A stretch of DNA of 64,000 nt from Rheinheimera hassiensis (GCF_022436675.1 NZ_JAKUJZ010000007.1:1-64000), one strand, 5' to 3'; counted from the first letter of the stretch, positions 52,291-61,903 are shown. Notes: generated from the letters alone by a model not told the origin. A program made the numbers and translations.

Positions 52291-53505
52291 TTACTGGCTG
52301 TAGCCTGGTAAAAACTGGGCTAATTTGCCAATGGCAGCTTCCAGTTGCTCTTTATGCGGCAAAAACACAATGCGAAAGTGATCCGGCTCTGGCCAGTTAA
52401 AGGCTCTGCCATGTACCAGCAACACTTTATGCTGGCGTAAAAAATCCAGCACAAATAACTCGTCATCTTTAATACGAAATTTTTTACGGTCAATTCTCGG
52501 GAATAAATACATTGCGCCTTTGGGCCGCACGCAGCTGATACCGTCAATTTGTGTTACCAGCTTATGTGCCAGATCCATCTGTTCATATAAACGGCCGCCA
52601 GGCACTACCAACTGATTAATACTCTGGTATCCACCAAGGGCAGTTTGCACAGCATGCTGGCAGGGCACGTTGGCACATAACCGCATTGACGCCAGAATGT
52701 TCAGCCCCTCAATATAATAGCGGGCTAAATGTTTGGCGCCGGAGATAAACAGCCAGCCTACACGAAAACCGGCAATACGGTAATTTTTAGATAAACCGCC
52801 AAAGGTCAGCATAACTAAGTCGTCGGCCAGCGACGCTGTACTGACATGCTCTGTACCGTCGTACAGCACTTTATCGTATATTTCGTCGCTAAGTACCACC
52901 AATCGGTGCTCGCGGGCTATTTTCAGCAGCTCCAGCAAAAAGGTTTTATCGTATACGGCGCCGGTTGGGTTATTCGGGTTTATCAGTACAATGGCCTTGG
53001 TTTTTTTGCTGATTTTTTCTTTAATATCGGCCAGATCAGGATACCAGTCTTGCTGCTCGTCACAGCGGTAATGCAGTGCCTTGCCACCAGCCAGGTTAAC
53101 TGCGGCTGTCCACAACGGATAATCGGGCGAGGGTACCAGCACTTCATCACCGTTATTTAGCAATGCCTGCAACGACATTAAAATCAGCTCGGACACACCA
53201 TTGCCAATATATACGTCATCGGCATCTGCGCCCAGAATGCCGCGCTGCTGATAATACTGTGCTACCGCCACCCGGGCAGGGTAAATGCCTTGCGAATCAG
53301 AATAGCCCTGTGCTGTGGGCAGGTTATGAATAACATGCTTGAGAATTTCGTCCGGTGCTTCAAAACCAAAAGGCGCAGGGTTACCTATGTTGAGTTTGAG
53401 GATGCGATGGCCTTCCTCTTCCATGCGTTTGGCTTCCTGTGCGATAGGACCACGGATATCGTAACAGACTCCGTCTAACTTTGATGAGCGCTCAATGGGT
53501 TTCAT
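52291..53505 (-). CDS. alaA: alanine transaminase AlaA
   Basis: A 404-aa PLP-dependent aminotransferase (class I) matching AlaA from the first residue (KPIERSSKLDGVCYDIRGPIAQEAKRMEEEG, LKLNIGNPAPFGFEAPDEIL). The PLP lysine is K240 in FGGLSKNYRIAGFRVGW; INPNNPTGAVY is the phosphate/substrate loop. It makes L-alanine from pyruvate and glutamate. Single gene. The 243-bp region to the next gene (53506-53748) is AT-rich and presumably holds both divergent promoters; I see no other element in it. Confidence 0.94.
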   Translation of the reverse strand: MKPIERSSKLDGVCYDIRGPIAQEAKRMEEEGHRILKLNIGNPAPFGFEAPDEILKHVIHNLPTAQGYSDSQGIYPARVAVAQYYQQRGILGADADDVYIGNGVSELILMSLQALLNNGDEVLVPSPDYPLWTAAVNLAGGKALHYRCDEQQDWYPDLADIKEKISKKTKAIVLINPNNPTGAVYDKTFLLELLKIAREHRLVVLSDEIYDKVLYDGTEHVSTASLADDLVMLTFGGLSKNYRIAGFRVGWLFISGAKHLARYYIEGLNILASMRLCANVPCQHAVQTALGGYQSINQLVVPGGRLYEQMDLAHKLVTQIDGISCVRPKGAMYLFPRIDRKKFRIKDDELFVLDFLRQHKVLLVHGRAFNWPEPDHFRIVFLPHKEQLEAAIGKLAQFLPGYSQ

Positions 53506-53748
53506 AACAACGACCTGATGTCTCCGTTTTATCCGTCCAGACAGCTAAATTGCTGTGGAACACTGTTTTTACATAACTATCGCCACTTTGCAATGGCTAC
53601 AGCGGCGTTTACAGAAAAAAATTAACCGCTTTAAGTTTTTAATCGTATAAAGCGCGGTGTACAGGTAAAATGTCGCCGTCTTGTTGTAGCAAACCGGTTG
53701 CTGCCATAGCAAAGGTGCTATGCAGGAAGAGTAACCTACAGGTGATAG

Positions 53749-54612
53749 ATGTTATTGAAAAAAATCATTATTTCAGTTTTTTGGCTGTTAGTTTTTGTGG
53801 CCGTTTTAAGCCCTTTTACTGAGCTTGAACCGGTAAAACAGCTGGATTCATTGGAAGAGTGGCAAAAGCCCAGCCGTATTACGGCACTAAACCGGGCCGA
53901 TCAAAAAAATGTGCTGCAGCGTCTGGCTTATACCCAGCCGTTACCTGCCTTTAAAAGGCTGCCTGATTTTAATCTGATTAATGACACTACTGAAAAAAAA
54001 CGCAGTTTTTTTAACTACTTACGCCCCTATGTTAAACGTGAAAATGCCCGTTTACGCGCGCTACGCCAGCAATTACTGGAAATTCAGGATAAAAAGCAAA
54101 AACATCTGCGAATGTCTGTAGAAGAATACGCTTTTTTATACAGCTTGTATGATGAGTTCAGAATGGAGGTCGCAGAAACCGATGAAAATATGCTTGAAGA
54201 GTTACTAAGGCGGGTAGATGTGATCCCCGAGAGCCTGGTATTAATGCAGGCGGCAAACGAGTCAGCCTGGGGTACCAGCCGTTTTGCTGTAGAAGGCTAT
54301 AACTTTTTTGGTCAGTGGTGTTTTCGCGAGGGGTGTGGCCTTATTCCGCAGTCTCGGCTGGAAGGACAAACCCATGAAGTGGCCAGGTTTGACAGCCCGG
54401 CGGCAAGTATTAATAGCTATTTTTACAACTTAAACGCTTTTCATACCTACGAGCCATTGCGCGCTATCCGAGCCCGTTTGCGCCGGGAAGGTAAACCGGT
54501 TCGCGGTGAAACTCTCGCCGCCGGCCTTGGCGCGTACTCAGAGCGCGGAGAAGAATATATTGCTGAAATCAGCGGCATGATCCGCTTTAACCGCAAACTA
54601 CTGGAAGAATAA
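53749..54612 (+). CDS. Bax-like glucosaminidase-domain protein
   Basis: A 287-aa protein with an N-terminal membrane anchor or signal (residues 4-22). The C-terminal ~150 residues are a glucosaminidase domain (GH73, E. coli Bax type) with the catalytic Glu in QAANESAWGTSRFAVEGYNFFGQWCF (E171) and RFDSPAASINSYFYNLNAF. It should cut peptidoglycan glycan strands in the periplasm. One base separates it from the next gene, so the two form an operon. Confidence 0.9.
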   Translation: MLLKKIIISVFWLLVFVAVLSPFTELEPVKQLDSLEEWQKPSRITALNRADQKNVLQRLAYTQPLPAFKRLPDFNLINDTTEKKRSFFNYLRPYVKRENARLRALRQQLLEIQDKKQKHLRMSVEEYAFLYSLYDEFRMEVAETDENMLEELLRRVDVIPESLVLMQAANESAWGTSRFAVEGYNFFGQWCFREGCGLIPQSRLEGQTHEVARFDSPAASINSYFYNLNAFHTYEPLRAIRARLRREGKPVRGETLAAGLGAYSERGEEYIAEISGMIRFNRKLLEE

Positions 54613-54613
54613 T

Positions 54614-55264
54614 ATGCGTAACATGTTGCCATTGTTGCTGGTGCTTTGTGCCCCGGCATCTGCCGACTTATTGCTAAGCTACAACGGTTTTTACAACCGG
54701 ATGAAAAAGCTGCAACAGCCTGAATATAGCGACATTACGCTGGCATTTGCCCTGACAGGCGAGCGCAGCGGCCAGGCGTGTAAATACTACAGCCTGGGCC
54801 TGAAAAGTGACTTGCATGATATAACGCTGGATATTGCCGGTAATGGTGAAATCAGTTTGCCGTACGATGAAGCGTTAAAAGACAGCAATGCCATACTTGA
54901 GGTGTTACAGGCCGATAACGCTGAGCCCTGCCAGGTGCAATTTCGTTTGCGTTCACGCATGCGGCTGGCAAATGACTTAACTTTGCCGCAATTACAGCAC
55001 TACCGCAGCCAGTTTGATGTGCTGCTGGATGATATGGCCGGGTTAAGCAAATACTGGTTACCGGAAGTGAGTGGCGTGATTGTTGAATTTGCTGATGACG
55101 TGGTAATGCCGCAGTTAGATGCTGCTACTGCTGCAGCAACCCAGTGTCAGGCAAAACGCTGTCTTATTCACCTCAACACTAAATTACCAGAAAACAGCCA
55201 TTGGCAGTTTAGCCAGCGCCCCAGTTACCTGTTACCACTGATCAATAGCAGCGCTACCGATTAA
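54614..55264 (+). CDS. DUF2987 family periplasmic protein
   Basis: A 216-aa protein with a signal peptide (to about residue 17, APASA). The sequence around LLLSYNGFYNRMKKLQQPEYSDITLAFAL and CKYYSLGLKSDL fits DUF2987, found in Shewanella- and Alteromonas-like bacteria. Two Cys pairs could form disulfides. It directly follows the Bax-like gene. The stop lies in a 19-bp tandem repeat. Confidence 0.8.
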   Translation: MRNMLPLLLVLCAPASADLLLSYNGFYNRMKKLQQPEYSDITLAFALTGERSGQACKYYSLGLKSDLHDITLDIAGNGEISLPYDEALKDSNAILEVLQADNAEPCQVQFRLRSRMRLANDLTLPQLQHYRSQFDVLLDDMAGLSKYWLPEVSGVIVEFADDVVMPQLDAATAAATQCQAKRCLIHLNTKLPENSHWQFSQRPSYLLPLINSSATD

Positions 55265-55296
55265 CAGCAGCGCTACTGATTAATAGCAGCGCTGAG
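55240..55296 (+). repeat. 19-bp tandem repeat, three copies
   Basis: GATCAATAGCAGCGCTACC (55240), GATTAACAGCAGCGCTACT (55259) and GATTAATAGCAGCGCTGAG (55278) follow each other without gaps. The first copy codes for the last residues of the DUF2987 protein, the second supplies the stop codon. Confidence 0.85.
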
Positions 55297-55317
55297 GTAA
55301 ACTAAGCTGTGGCATGA

Positions 55318-56244
55318 TTAACTTAACGCGATAACCTGAACACTGTTATCGCTGTGTTGCTCGTCTTCGTCGTCATTAATCAGCCCGACGGGAATGGCTG
55401 GTATAGTGGGTTTATCAAACGCCGTATCACGTTCTGGTAATTCAGTATTTTTGCTCAGGCCGGCAAAATCGAACAGGTTTTTGTCAACCATATGTGAGGG
55501 TACGATGTTCTGCATGGCCTGAAACATGGTTTCAATCCGCCCCGGAAAGCGTTTGTCCCAGTCTTGCAGCATTTCTTTCACTACCTGACGCTGCAGGCCA
55601 TCCTGAGAGCCACACAAATTACACGGGATAATCGGAAACTGGCGCGCTACTGAGTATTTTTCAATGTCTTTCTCTTTGCAGTATGCCAGCGGCCGGATCA
55701 CGATATGCTCGCCATTGTCACTAACCAGTTTGGCAGGCATAGACTTCATCTTGCCGCCATAAAACATATTTAGAAACAGGGTTTCGAGCATATCATCGCG
55801 GTGGTGCCCCAATGCTATTTTGGTTGCACCCAGTTCTTTGGCGGTACGGTACAAAATGCCACGGCGCAGGCGGGAGCACAGCGAGCAGGTAGTTTTACCC
55901 TCAGGAATTTTGTCTTTAACAATAGAGTAGGTATCTTCAGTGACTATTTTATAATCAACACCAATGCCGCTCAGATATGCCGGTAACACATCTGCCGGAA
56001 AGCCTGGCTGTTTTTGATCCAGATTAACCGCAACCAAAGAGAAGTTGATTGGGGCAGATTGTTGCAGGTTCAGCAGAATATCCAGCAAGGTGTATGAATC
56101 CTTGCCGCCGGACAAACACACCATGATTTTGTCGCCTTCTTCAATCATATTGAAATCAGCGATGGCCTGACCAACACCACGACGCAGGCGTTTATGCAGT
56201 TTATTCAGATTATATTGAGCTTTAGCTTGCGCTGCGTGAGTCAT
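55318..56244 (-). CDS. ttcA: tRNA 2-thiocytidine(32) synthetase TtcA
   Basis: A 308-aa enzyme that thiolates C32 of certain tRNAs using ATP and an iron-sulfur cluster. PP-loop SGGKDS at 45-50 ([17 protein letters not shown]), the cluster Cys in [12 protein letters not shown] and [13 protein letters not shown] 56244 is chosen over an upstream one at 56265, since the TtcA family begins near this point. The C-terminal ~40 residues are variable and acidic. Confidence 0.95.
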   Translation of the reverse strand: MTHAAQAKAQYNLNKLHKRLRRGVGQAIADFNMIEEGDKIMVCLSGGKDSYTLLDILLNLQQSAPINFSLVAVNLDQKQPGFPADVLPAYLSGIGVDYKIVTEDTYSIVKDKIPEGKTTCSLCSRLRRGILYRTAKELGATKIALGHHRDDMLETLFLNMFYGGKMKSMPAKLVSDNGEHIVIRPLAYCKEKDIEKYSVARQFPIIPCNLCGSQDGLQRQVVKEMLQDWDKRFPGRIETMFQAMQNIVPSHMVDKNLFDFAGLSKNTELPERDTAFDKPTIPAIPVGLINDDEDEQHSDNSVQVIALS

Positions 56245-56263
56245 AAACACTACTACCAGAAAC

Positions 56264-56297
56264 AAAAATGGCGCACATTATAGCCAAAGGTGCGCCA
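56264..56297 (-). terminator. rho-independent terminator after uspE
   Basis: On the minus strand TGGCGCAC and GTGCGCCA form an 8-bp stem (56290-56297 and 56269-56276) with a 13-base loop, followed by TTTTTGTTT. It lies between uspE and ttcA. Confidence 0.7.
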
Positions 56298-56304
56298 ATA
56301 CCAA
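56277..56304 (-). promoter_or_regulatory. putative ttcA promoter
   Basis: Minus-strand TTGGTA (56299-56304) and perfect TATAAT (56277-56282), 16 bp apart, about 33 bp before the ttcA start. The -10 lies in the loop of the terminator hairpin. Confidence 0.55.
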
Positions 56305-56325
56305 AGCTGTGCTGCAGGATAAAAC

Positions 56326-57258
56326 TCAGTCTTTCTGCAACGGGCAAACAAAGTTGGCAGGTTTTACCGCCAGTACGTCACAATCCAGCCGATCTATAAC
56401 GTGCTCTGCAGTATTACCAATAATGGCTGCCGACAGGCCGGTGCGGCCGATAGTACCAATTACCACCATTTCGGCGTCCAGTTTAGTGGCTATTTGCGGT
56501 AACACATCTTCAGGCATACCTTCGAGCACATGACAGTGCTGGCTGTCGATATCAAACTGTTTGGCCAGGGTGGCTACTGCATCAGCATGATGGTGTTTCA
56601 TTGTGCTGTTATATTCCTGCGGATTAAACTCGGGAATTTCTATCGCGATATTTACCGGCGTGCCCGGAAAGGCATTAACCAGATGGGTGCTGGCGTTAAG
56701 CATTGTTGCCATCTGCCGTGCTTTGGCGATTACCCGCTGATTTAGCGATAAATGATGCTCCTGCTCACTGCCGGCATTTACCGCCGCAATAATATTACCG
56801 CCTTGCGGCCAGTCATGATCTTTAACCATCAGCACCGGGCAGGGGCATTTACGCAGTACATGCCAGTCGGTGGGGGTGAAAATCATAGATTTAAGTACGT
56901 CATGATCATGGGTGCCTTTAATAACCAGATCGTAGTTATCTTCCAGTACGGCATGCACAATGGCTTCAAAAGGGCGGCTGTGCCACACCACTTTAATAAC
57001 GATATTTAACCCGGCGGCACGGTGGCGCTCTGTCAGTTCGCTGATCCACAGCTCGCGATCTTTAATAACGGCCTGGCGCATAGACTCGCGTTCTTCGCCG
57101 GACAGCATAGTGGTCATTTCGTAGGAAAAGTCGTATACCGATAAAAAGGCGGTAAGTTTGCCACCTTGTAACCGGGTTAGCTCTATGGCCCGGTTAAGGG
57201 CTTTCTGTTGTTCTACACTGGGGTCCAGTACAACCAACACATTATTGTAAGCTGACAT
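56326..57258 (-). CDS. uspE: universal stress protein UspE
   Basis: A 310-aa tandem Usp protein. Both halves have the Usp fold: first NNVLVVLDPSVEQQKALNRAIELTR and VIKGTHDHDVLKS, second IIAAVNAGSEQEHHLSLNQRVI and the nucleotide loop VVIGTIGRTGLSAAIIGNTAEHVIDRLDCDVLAVKP. ATG 57258 has GGAG seven bases ahead. The neighbourhood fnr-uspE-ttcA is common in gammaproteobacteria. Confidence 0.94.
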   Translation of the reverse strand: MSAYNNVLVVLDPSVEQQKALNRAIELTRLQGGKLTAFLSVYDFSYEMTTMLSGEERESMRQAVIKDRELWISELTERHRAAGLNIVIKVVWHSRPFEAIVHAVLEDNYDLVIKGTHDHDVLKSMIFTPTDWHVLRKCPCPVLMVKDHDWPQGGNIIAAVNAGSEQEHHLSLNQRVIAKARQMATMLNASTHLVNAFPGTPVNIAIEIPEFNPQEYNSTMKHHHADAVATLAKQFDIDSQHCHVLEGMPEDVLPQIATKLDAEMVVIGTIGRTGLSAAIIGNTAEHVIDRLDCDVLAVKPANFVCPLQKD

Positions 57259-57314
57259 AAACTGCTCCACGTTGAGACTTCGCCTTTAAGTGTAGTCAAA
57301 TTAGCACTGTTTGC

Positions 57315-57350
57315 CCGTGTTTAACTTGCGCTGGCGCAAGTTAAACACGG
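57315..57350. repeat. perfect 16-bp inverted repeat between fnr and uspE
   Basis: CCGTGTTTAACTTGCG (57315-57330) and CGCAAGTTAAACACGG (57335-57350) with a 4-base loop CTGG. No T-run follows on the transcribed strand. It would form a very stable hairpin in the fnr transcript. Confidence 0.85.
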
Positions 57351-57356
57351 TGTATT

Positions 57357-58070
57357 TCAGCAATGCGCCGTAAGGGCGGCCAGTTTGGATAAGGCGTGTT
57401 GGTCTTTAAGACTAATCAGTTTGCCGTCTACCTGAATTAACTGCTCTTTGTCCAGCTTGCTCAGTAAGCGGCTAATGGTTTCTACTGTCAGCCCCAGATA
57501 ATTGCCAATGTCGCTGCGTGTCATGGTTAAACGAAACTCATCGGCTGAAAAACCACGGCTGGCATAACGTTGGCCCAGCTGAGATAAAAAGGTTGCCAGC
57601 TTTTGCTCTGCAGTTTTGCGGTTTAACAACAGCATCATTTGCTGATCAGCTTGAATATCTTCACTCATCAGGCGCATTATTTGCTGGCGTAAGCGCGGCA
57701 ATTGATCGAGTAAGGTTTCCAGGTTTGGCAGCGGAATTTCGCATACCATAGCGGTTTCCAGTGTTTCCGCATAGCTGGGATGCATCTGCTTGCTTAAAGC
57801 ATCAAAGCCGACAATATCGCCGGGCAGATGAAAACCGGTAATTTGCTGCTCGCCCTGATCCGTCAGGGTAAAGGTTTTAAACGAACCGGTACGAATGGCA
57901 TACAGGCATTTTTGTGCCTGGCCAGCTTCAAACAGCATATCACCTTTATGCATCGGTTTTTTACGCTGAATAATGTCATCCAGCCGGGTTAGCTCGTTTT
58001 CGTTCAAACTAAAGGGTAAACATAGCTGGCTGAAACCACAGTCCTGACAGTTAATTGCAGAGCGTTGCAT
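57357..58070 (-). CDS. fnr: oxygen-sensing transcription regulator Fnr (EtrA)
   Basis: A 237-aa CRP/FNR protein. Cys8, Cys11, Cys17 and Cys110 fit the four ligands of the oxygen-labile [4Fe-4S] cluster. A cAMP-binding-like beta roll, a dimer helix and a C-terminal helix-turn-helix with [10 protein letters not shown] complete it. The E..SR pattern is that of FNR and reads TTGAT-N4-ATCAA. It turns on microaerobic and anaerobic genes and probably controls the cbb3 operon next to it. Its promoter would lie in the 37 bp before it or upstream in the cco operon. Confidence 0.95.
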   Translation of the reverse strand: MQRSAINCQDCGFSQLCLPFSLNENELTRLDDIIQRKKPMHKGDMLFEAGQAQKCLYAIRTGSFKTFTLTDQGEQQITGFHLPGDIVGFDALSKQMHPSYAETLETAMVCEIPLPNLETLLDQLPRLRQQIMRLMSEDIQADQQMMLLLNRKTAEQKLATFLSQLGQRYASRGFSADEFRLTMTRSDIGNYLGLTVETISRLLSKLDKEQLIQVDGKLISLKDQHALSKLAALTAHC

Positions 58071-58107
58071 AGCGGTATCCTTGCCTTTTATAAATAATAG
58101 CGACAGC

Positions 58108-58782
58108 TTAAAAAACCATACGTTTTATAGCAAGCCAAATTGTATAACCGCCGTAAATAGCCAACATGGCAGCGGCAGCATAACGTACTGCGTTATGGCT
58201 TTTTAGCTTGCTCATTAATTGTGCGGCGCTGCCAGTCAATAAGATTGCCGGTAAAGTGCCCAGGCCAAATGCCAGCATTAAGGCTGCACCGGCAGAAGTG
58301 CTGCCACTGGCCAGGCTCCAGCCTAAAGCACTGTACACCAGACCGCAAGGTAATGCCCCCCAGCACAGGCCATAAGCATAAGCTTTGGTTAATGAGTCTA
58401 ATGGCAAGAAGCGCCGCGACACCGGCTGTACATAGTACCATAGTGTCTGGCCGGCTTTTTCCAGCAGCAGTAAACCAAACCACAACCGGCTGATATACAG
58501 CGCCATAATAATCAGTAGAATGCCGGCTACTAAGCGCAACCACAGCATTGAAGCACCCGCCAGTTGCATCGCACTGACACCCGCATAGCCGACAATAGCG
58601 CCAAACACGGCATAGGTTGTTAGCCGGCCCGCGCTTAATGTCAGTTGCAGTAATAATTTTTTAGTCGTGCTTTGTGCTGGCATCGCCAGTTGCAAGGCAC
58701 CGACAATGCCGCCGCACATTACCAGGCAATGGCCGCTACCCAAAAAGCCTATTAATAATGCGGCGAGCAGATCGTTGTTCAT
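58108..58782 (-). CDS. TauE/SafE-like membrane protein next to cbb3 assembly genes
   Basis: A 224-aa protein with about six membrane helices, of the COG2836 sulfite exporter-like group. Sequence marks: [22 protein letters not shown] at the start and [24 protein letters not shown] in the middle; the MCGG and PCG Cys residues are typical and perhaps bind copper or take part in thiol chemistry. It overlaps ccoS by four bases, in the usual order ccoI-ccoS-this gene-fnr, so it probably takes part in cbb3 oxidase assembly or copper handling. Confidence 0.88.
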   Translation of the reverse strand: MNNDLLAALLIGFLGSGHCLVMCGGIVGALQLAMPAQSTTKKLLLQLTLSAGRLTTYAVFGAIVGYAGVSAMQLAGASMLWLRLVAGILLIIMALYISRLWFGLLLLEKAGQTLWYYVQPVSRRFLPLDSLTKAYAYGLCWGALPCGLVYSALGWSLASGSTSAGAALMLAFGLGTLPAILLTGSAAQLMSKLKSHNAVRYAAAAMLAIYGGYTIWLAIKRMVF

Positions 58783-58958
58783 GGGGCAGGAGGGTCTTGT
58801 TTATCTTTATTGGCGGCTGTTTTTTCATCAAACAGTATGCTGAAACCTTCTTTATCCAAATCTTCAAACTGTTTGCTGCGAACTGCCCAGAAAAACACTG
58901 CCAGGCCAATTAATACAAACAAAATAGCAATCGGGATTAGTACGTAAATAACACTCAT
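58779..58958 (-). CDS. ccoS: cbb3 oxidase maturation protein CcoS
   Basis: A 59-aa membrane protein. Translated from ATG 58958 on the minus strand it begins MSVIYVLIPIAILFVLIGLA, followed by VFFWAVRSKQFEDLD, then a hydrophilic tail ending DPPAP. One membrane helix plus the FxWAV(R/K)xxQF(D/E)DL(D/E) motif is the CcoS signature. It is needed for insertion of cofactors into the oxidase. Start overlaps the ccoI stop (TAATG) and the end overlaps the next gene by four bases. Confidence 0.93.
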   Translation of the reverse strand: MSVIYVLIPIAILFVLIGLAVFFWAVRSKQFEDLDKEGFSILFDEKTAANKDKQDPPAP

Positions 58959-61336
58959 TATTTAAGCAGCCTTAATGAATTTGATACCACCAGCAATGAG
59001 CTGAACGACATACCGATAACAGCAATATAAGGTGAAACAAAACCGGCAACGGCTAGTGGAATAATGATCAGGTTGTAACCAACTGACCAGGCCAGGTTTT
59101 GCCTGATACCACGCTGCGCTGCTTTGCTGCCCTGTAGCAAGGTGGCAATTAAGCCGATATCGTGCTGCAACAATACCACATCAGCCTGATTTTTTGATAA
59201 ATCTGTACCCGACTGCATGGCCACAGACACATGGGCAGCATGAAAGCTCGGGCTGTCATTTATGCCATCACCGAGCATTAATACTTTATGCCCGGCGCTA
59301 ACCAATGCTGTTATTTCAGCCACTTTTTGCTCGGGAGAGCAGCCTTTAACCATCTGATCAAAACCAAGCTGTTGCTGCAATTTGTCAGCCTGCTCTGAAC
59401 TGTCGCCGGTTAGCATCAGCAGCTTGTAGCCTTGTTGTTGCAACTGGCTTACCAGTGCCGGCGCTTCCTGACGCACAGCATCATGTAAGCTGACTGCGGC
59501 AATAAGTTGGTTATCTACACACAGATACACCATAGCTTTAGCCTGCGGTGTTACGGCACAAAATGCTGCACTGCCCACTTTAATTTGCATGCTATTAAAC
59601 TGAGCACTGATACCGCTGCCAACCACAATATTAACCTGTTCAAGTGGCAGTTTGGTTGTGAGTTTATCAGCAAAAGCCCGGCCAATAGGGTGTTCAGAGT
59701 AGGCTTCGAGGTTTGCTATCAGGTTTAGTGCCTGCGCTTCGCTGTAATCGCTGCTAAACAGCGTAATATCCGATATCGAAAACCGGCCTTCAGTCAGGGT
59801 GCCGGTTTTGTCAAAAACAATATGTGTCAGCTCGGGCAGTACATCCAGTACCTGAGCGTTTTTGATCAAAATGCCGTTACGGTTCAGCCTTGCTAAGGCG
59901 CAAGTAATGGCCGTAGGTGTGGCCAGACTTAGCGCGCAGGGGCAGGTTGCTACCAGCACTGACAGTGTTACCCAGAACGCGCGATCGGCATCAAGCCAGA
60001 AGTACCACAGCACAAAAGTAGCGGCGGCAATAATAAGCAGGCGCTCAACAAAGTATTTAGCCAGCCGGTCGGTGCGCTGCAGTACAGCAGGTTTTTGGCT
60101 TAATGTGCGTTGTTGCAGCGCAATAATCTGCCCCAGCCGCGATGATGCCAACGGTTTACTGACATTAACCTGCAACAGGCCGTCATGGTTGATGCTGCCT
60201 GCCATCACCAGACTGCCGATGTTTTTACTTACCGGCGCATATTCGCCGGTAAGCATCGATTCATCAGCAGAGCTTTGGCCGCTGATAATCTGACCATCTG
60301 CAGCTATTGTTTCGCCCGGTTTAATCAGAATGCAGTCACCGCTTTGCAATCGTCTGGCTGATACGGCGTGCTGTTCGCCGTCTTTTAACAGCGTAGCGGT
60401 TACCGGCATTATTTTCAGCAAGTTGCTGGTAGCATCGCGCGCGCGTGAGCGGGCGCGGTATTCAAAAAACTTACCCAGCTGCAGCAAAAAGGTAAACATA
60501 CAGACCGATTCAAAATACACTTCGCCGGTGTTAAATGCTGTGGCGTATGCGGAAGCGAAAAAGGTGTAGTAAATAGCCAGGCTAACCGGCACATCCATAT
60601 TCATTTGCCGGGCTTTTACACTGCGCCAGGCGCTACTGACAAAGGGTAGGGCAGCATAAAGCACCACCGGCAGGGTTAGCAGCAGGCTTATCCAGCGCAT
60701 ATATCCCTGATGCGACGCGTCTATGCCGGTATATTCGCCAAAATACAGGGCTACAGCCAGCATCATTACCTGCATGGTCATAATGCCCGATACAGCCAGC
60801 CGTTTCAGATAGCGGCTAAGTTCAAGCTTAAATACCTGCTCTTCCTGATCCGCAATAAAAGGGCTGGCCTGATAGCCAATACCGGCGAGGCTCTTCAAAA
60901 TACCGCTAAGTGGTGTGGCATCAGCGCGCCACAGCAGATGGCAGCGCTGGGTGGTGGAATTGACATTAACCTGATGTACGGCCGGCAACTGGCGCAGCTG
61001 TTTTTCAATTAACCAGGCACAGGCGGCACAGCTCATGCCGCTGATTGACAGCTCCAGTTCTGTCAGCTCGCCTTGCCGGGTGCTGATATCTTCCAATACC
61101 TGTGGTGCGTCAAAGCTGCTAAGCTCAGCTGCAAGCTCTTTAGGTATTGCATTAGCCCGGCTGGCAGGCTCGGTACGAAAGCGATAATAGTCGGCTAAAT
61201 TGCTGCTAATAATAGTATCGGCGACAGCCAGGCAGCCGGCACAGCAAAATTGGCGCTGCTTAGCATCAAACTCAAGTTGAAATGAGGTGCCAGATGGCAC
61301 AGGTTCATGGCAATGAAAGCAATAGACTGCGCTCAC
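58958..61336 (-). CDS. ccoI: copper-transporting P1B-type ATPase CcoI (FixI)
   Basis: A 792-aa P-type ATPase supplying copper to cbb3 oxidase. An N-terminal Cys cluster (CFHCHEPVPSG and FCCAGC), an HMA domain with GMSCAAC, eight membrane helices, the CPC metal motif in ATCPCALSLATPTAI, phosphorylation site DKTGTLT and hinge GDGINDSP. The N-terminal FCCxGC module separates CcoI from the copper-efflux ATPase CopA. Starts 12 bases after ccoH. Confidence 0.95.
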   Translation of the reverse strand: MSAVYCFHCHEPVPSGTSFQLEFDAKQRQFCCAGCLAVADTIISSNLADYYRFRTEPASRANAIPKELAAELSSFDAPQVLEDISTRQGELTELELSISGMSCAACAWLIEKQLRQLPAVHQVNVNSTTQRCHLLWRADATPLSGILKSLAGIGYQASPFIADQEEQVFKLELSRYLKRLAVSGIMTMQVMMLAVALYFGEYTGIDASHQGYMRWISLLLTLPVVLYAALPFVSSAWRSVKARQMNMDVPVSLAIYYTFFASAYATAFNTGEVYFESVCMFTFLLQLGKFFEYRARSRARDATSNLLKIMPVTATLLKDGEQHAVSARRLQSGDCILIKPGETIAADGQIISGQSSADESMLTGEYAPVSKNIGSLVMAGSINHDGLLQVNVSKPLASSRLGQIIALQQRTLSQKPAVLQRTDRLAKYFVERLLIIAAATFVLWYFWLDADRAFWVTLSVLVATCPCALSLATPTAITCALARLNRNGILIKNAQVLDVLPELTHIVFDKTGTLTEGRFSISDITLFSSDYSEAQALNLIANLEAYSEHPIGRAFADKLTTKLPLEQVNIVVGSGISAQFNSMQIKVGSAAFCAVTPQAKAMVYLCVDNQLIAAVSLHDAVRQEAPALVSQLQQQGYKLLMLTGDSSEQADKLQQQLGFDQMVKGCSPEQKVAEITALVSAGHKVLMLGDGINDSPSFHAAHVSVAMQSGTDLSKNQADVVLLQHDIGLIATLLQGSKAAQRGIRQNLAWSVGYNLIIIPLAVAGFVSPYIAVIGMSFSSLLVVSNSLRLLK

Positions 61337-61348
61337 TTATTCGCCCTG

Positions 61349-61834
61349 TCAGTAACCAAGCTTAATTTCAGTTTCCGCAGGCAGCTCAAGTGTAGCCCGC
61401 AGCTTCCAGTCTTTGGATGCATCAGACACCACCAATTGCCACTTTCCGGTTGGTGTAACAGGTAATTTGGCAATATAAACCAGCTCACCGCTACGCTCGG
61501 CATCTAGCGCAAAATCACGTTCGGCCAGAGTAGGGTGGTAAAAGTCTAAATGTATCGCGCCGTCCAGCACGGTGTTTTCAGCAAAATGCACTACAGCCGT
61601 ATCGCCGGCAATTAATACTTTTGCATCAAGGTTACGCAGCGCTGCCTCACGGTATTTTGCCAGTTGCATATTAATAGCCCGGCCTTCTTTGTAGTAGTCG
61701 TCTACCACCAGATCAGGGGTATGCTGCTGCATTATATATACCGTATGCACAGCTTTTAACGCTGTGGCAACAGGAATAGCAATTAAAATCCACGGCCACA
61801 GCTGCTTATACCAGGGTTTTGTATCTTGCTGCAT
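61349..61834 (-). CDS. ccoH: cbb3 oxidase assembly protein CcoH (FixH)
   Basis: A 161-aa protein with one N-terminal membrane helix (~11-35: PWILIAIPVATALKAVHTVYI) and a periplasmic FixH domain (DLVVDDYYKEGRAINMQLAK, then a beta-rich part with ATL). The start ATG 61834 follows AAGGAAAG. FixH/CcoH binds and stabilises the oxidase complex. Part of the cco gene block, after a hairpin behind ccoP. Confidence 0.9.
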   Translation of the reverse strand: MQQDTKPWYKQLWPWILIAIPVATALKAVHTVYIMQQHTPDLVVDDYYKEGRAINMQLAKYREAALRNLDAKVLIAGDTAVVHFAENTVLDGAIHLDFYHPTLAERDFALDAERSGELVYIAKLPVTPTGKWQLVVSDASKDWKLRATLELPAETEIKLGY

Positions 61835-61857
61835 AACTTTCCTTAATGCTAATAACA

Positions 61858-61880
61858 ATAAGCCCCGAAACGGGGCTTAT
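61858..61880 (-). terminator. hairpin between ccoP and ccoH (attenuator/terminator)
   Basis: Stem ATAAGCCCCG / CGGGGCTTAT with a three-base loop; on the minus strand it is followed by TGTTATTAGC, a weak T-rich tail. It may reduce transcription from structural to assembly genes. Confidence 0.65.
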
Positions 61881-61903
61881 AAGTACAGAACAGCGAAACA
61901 AGC

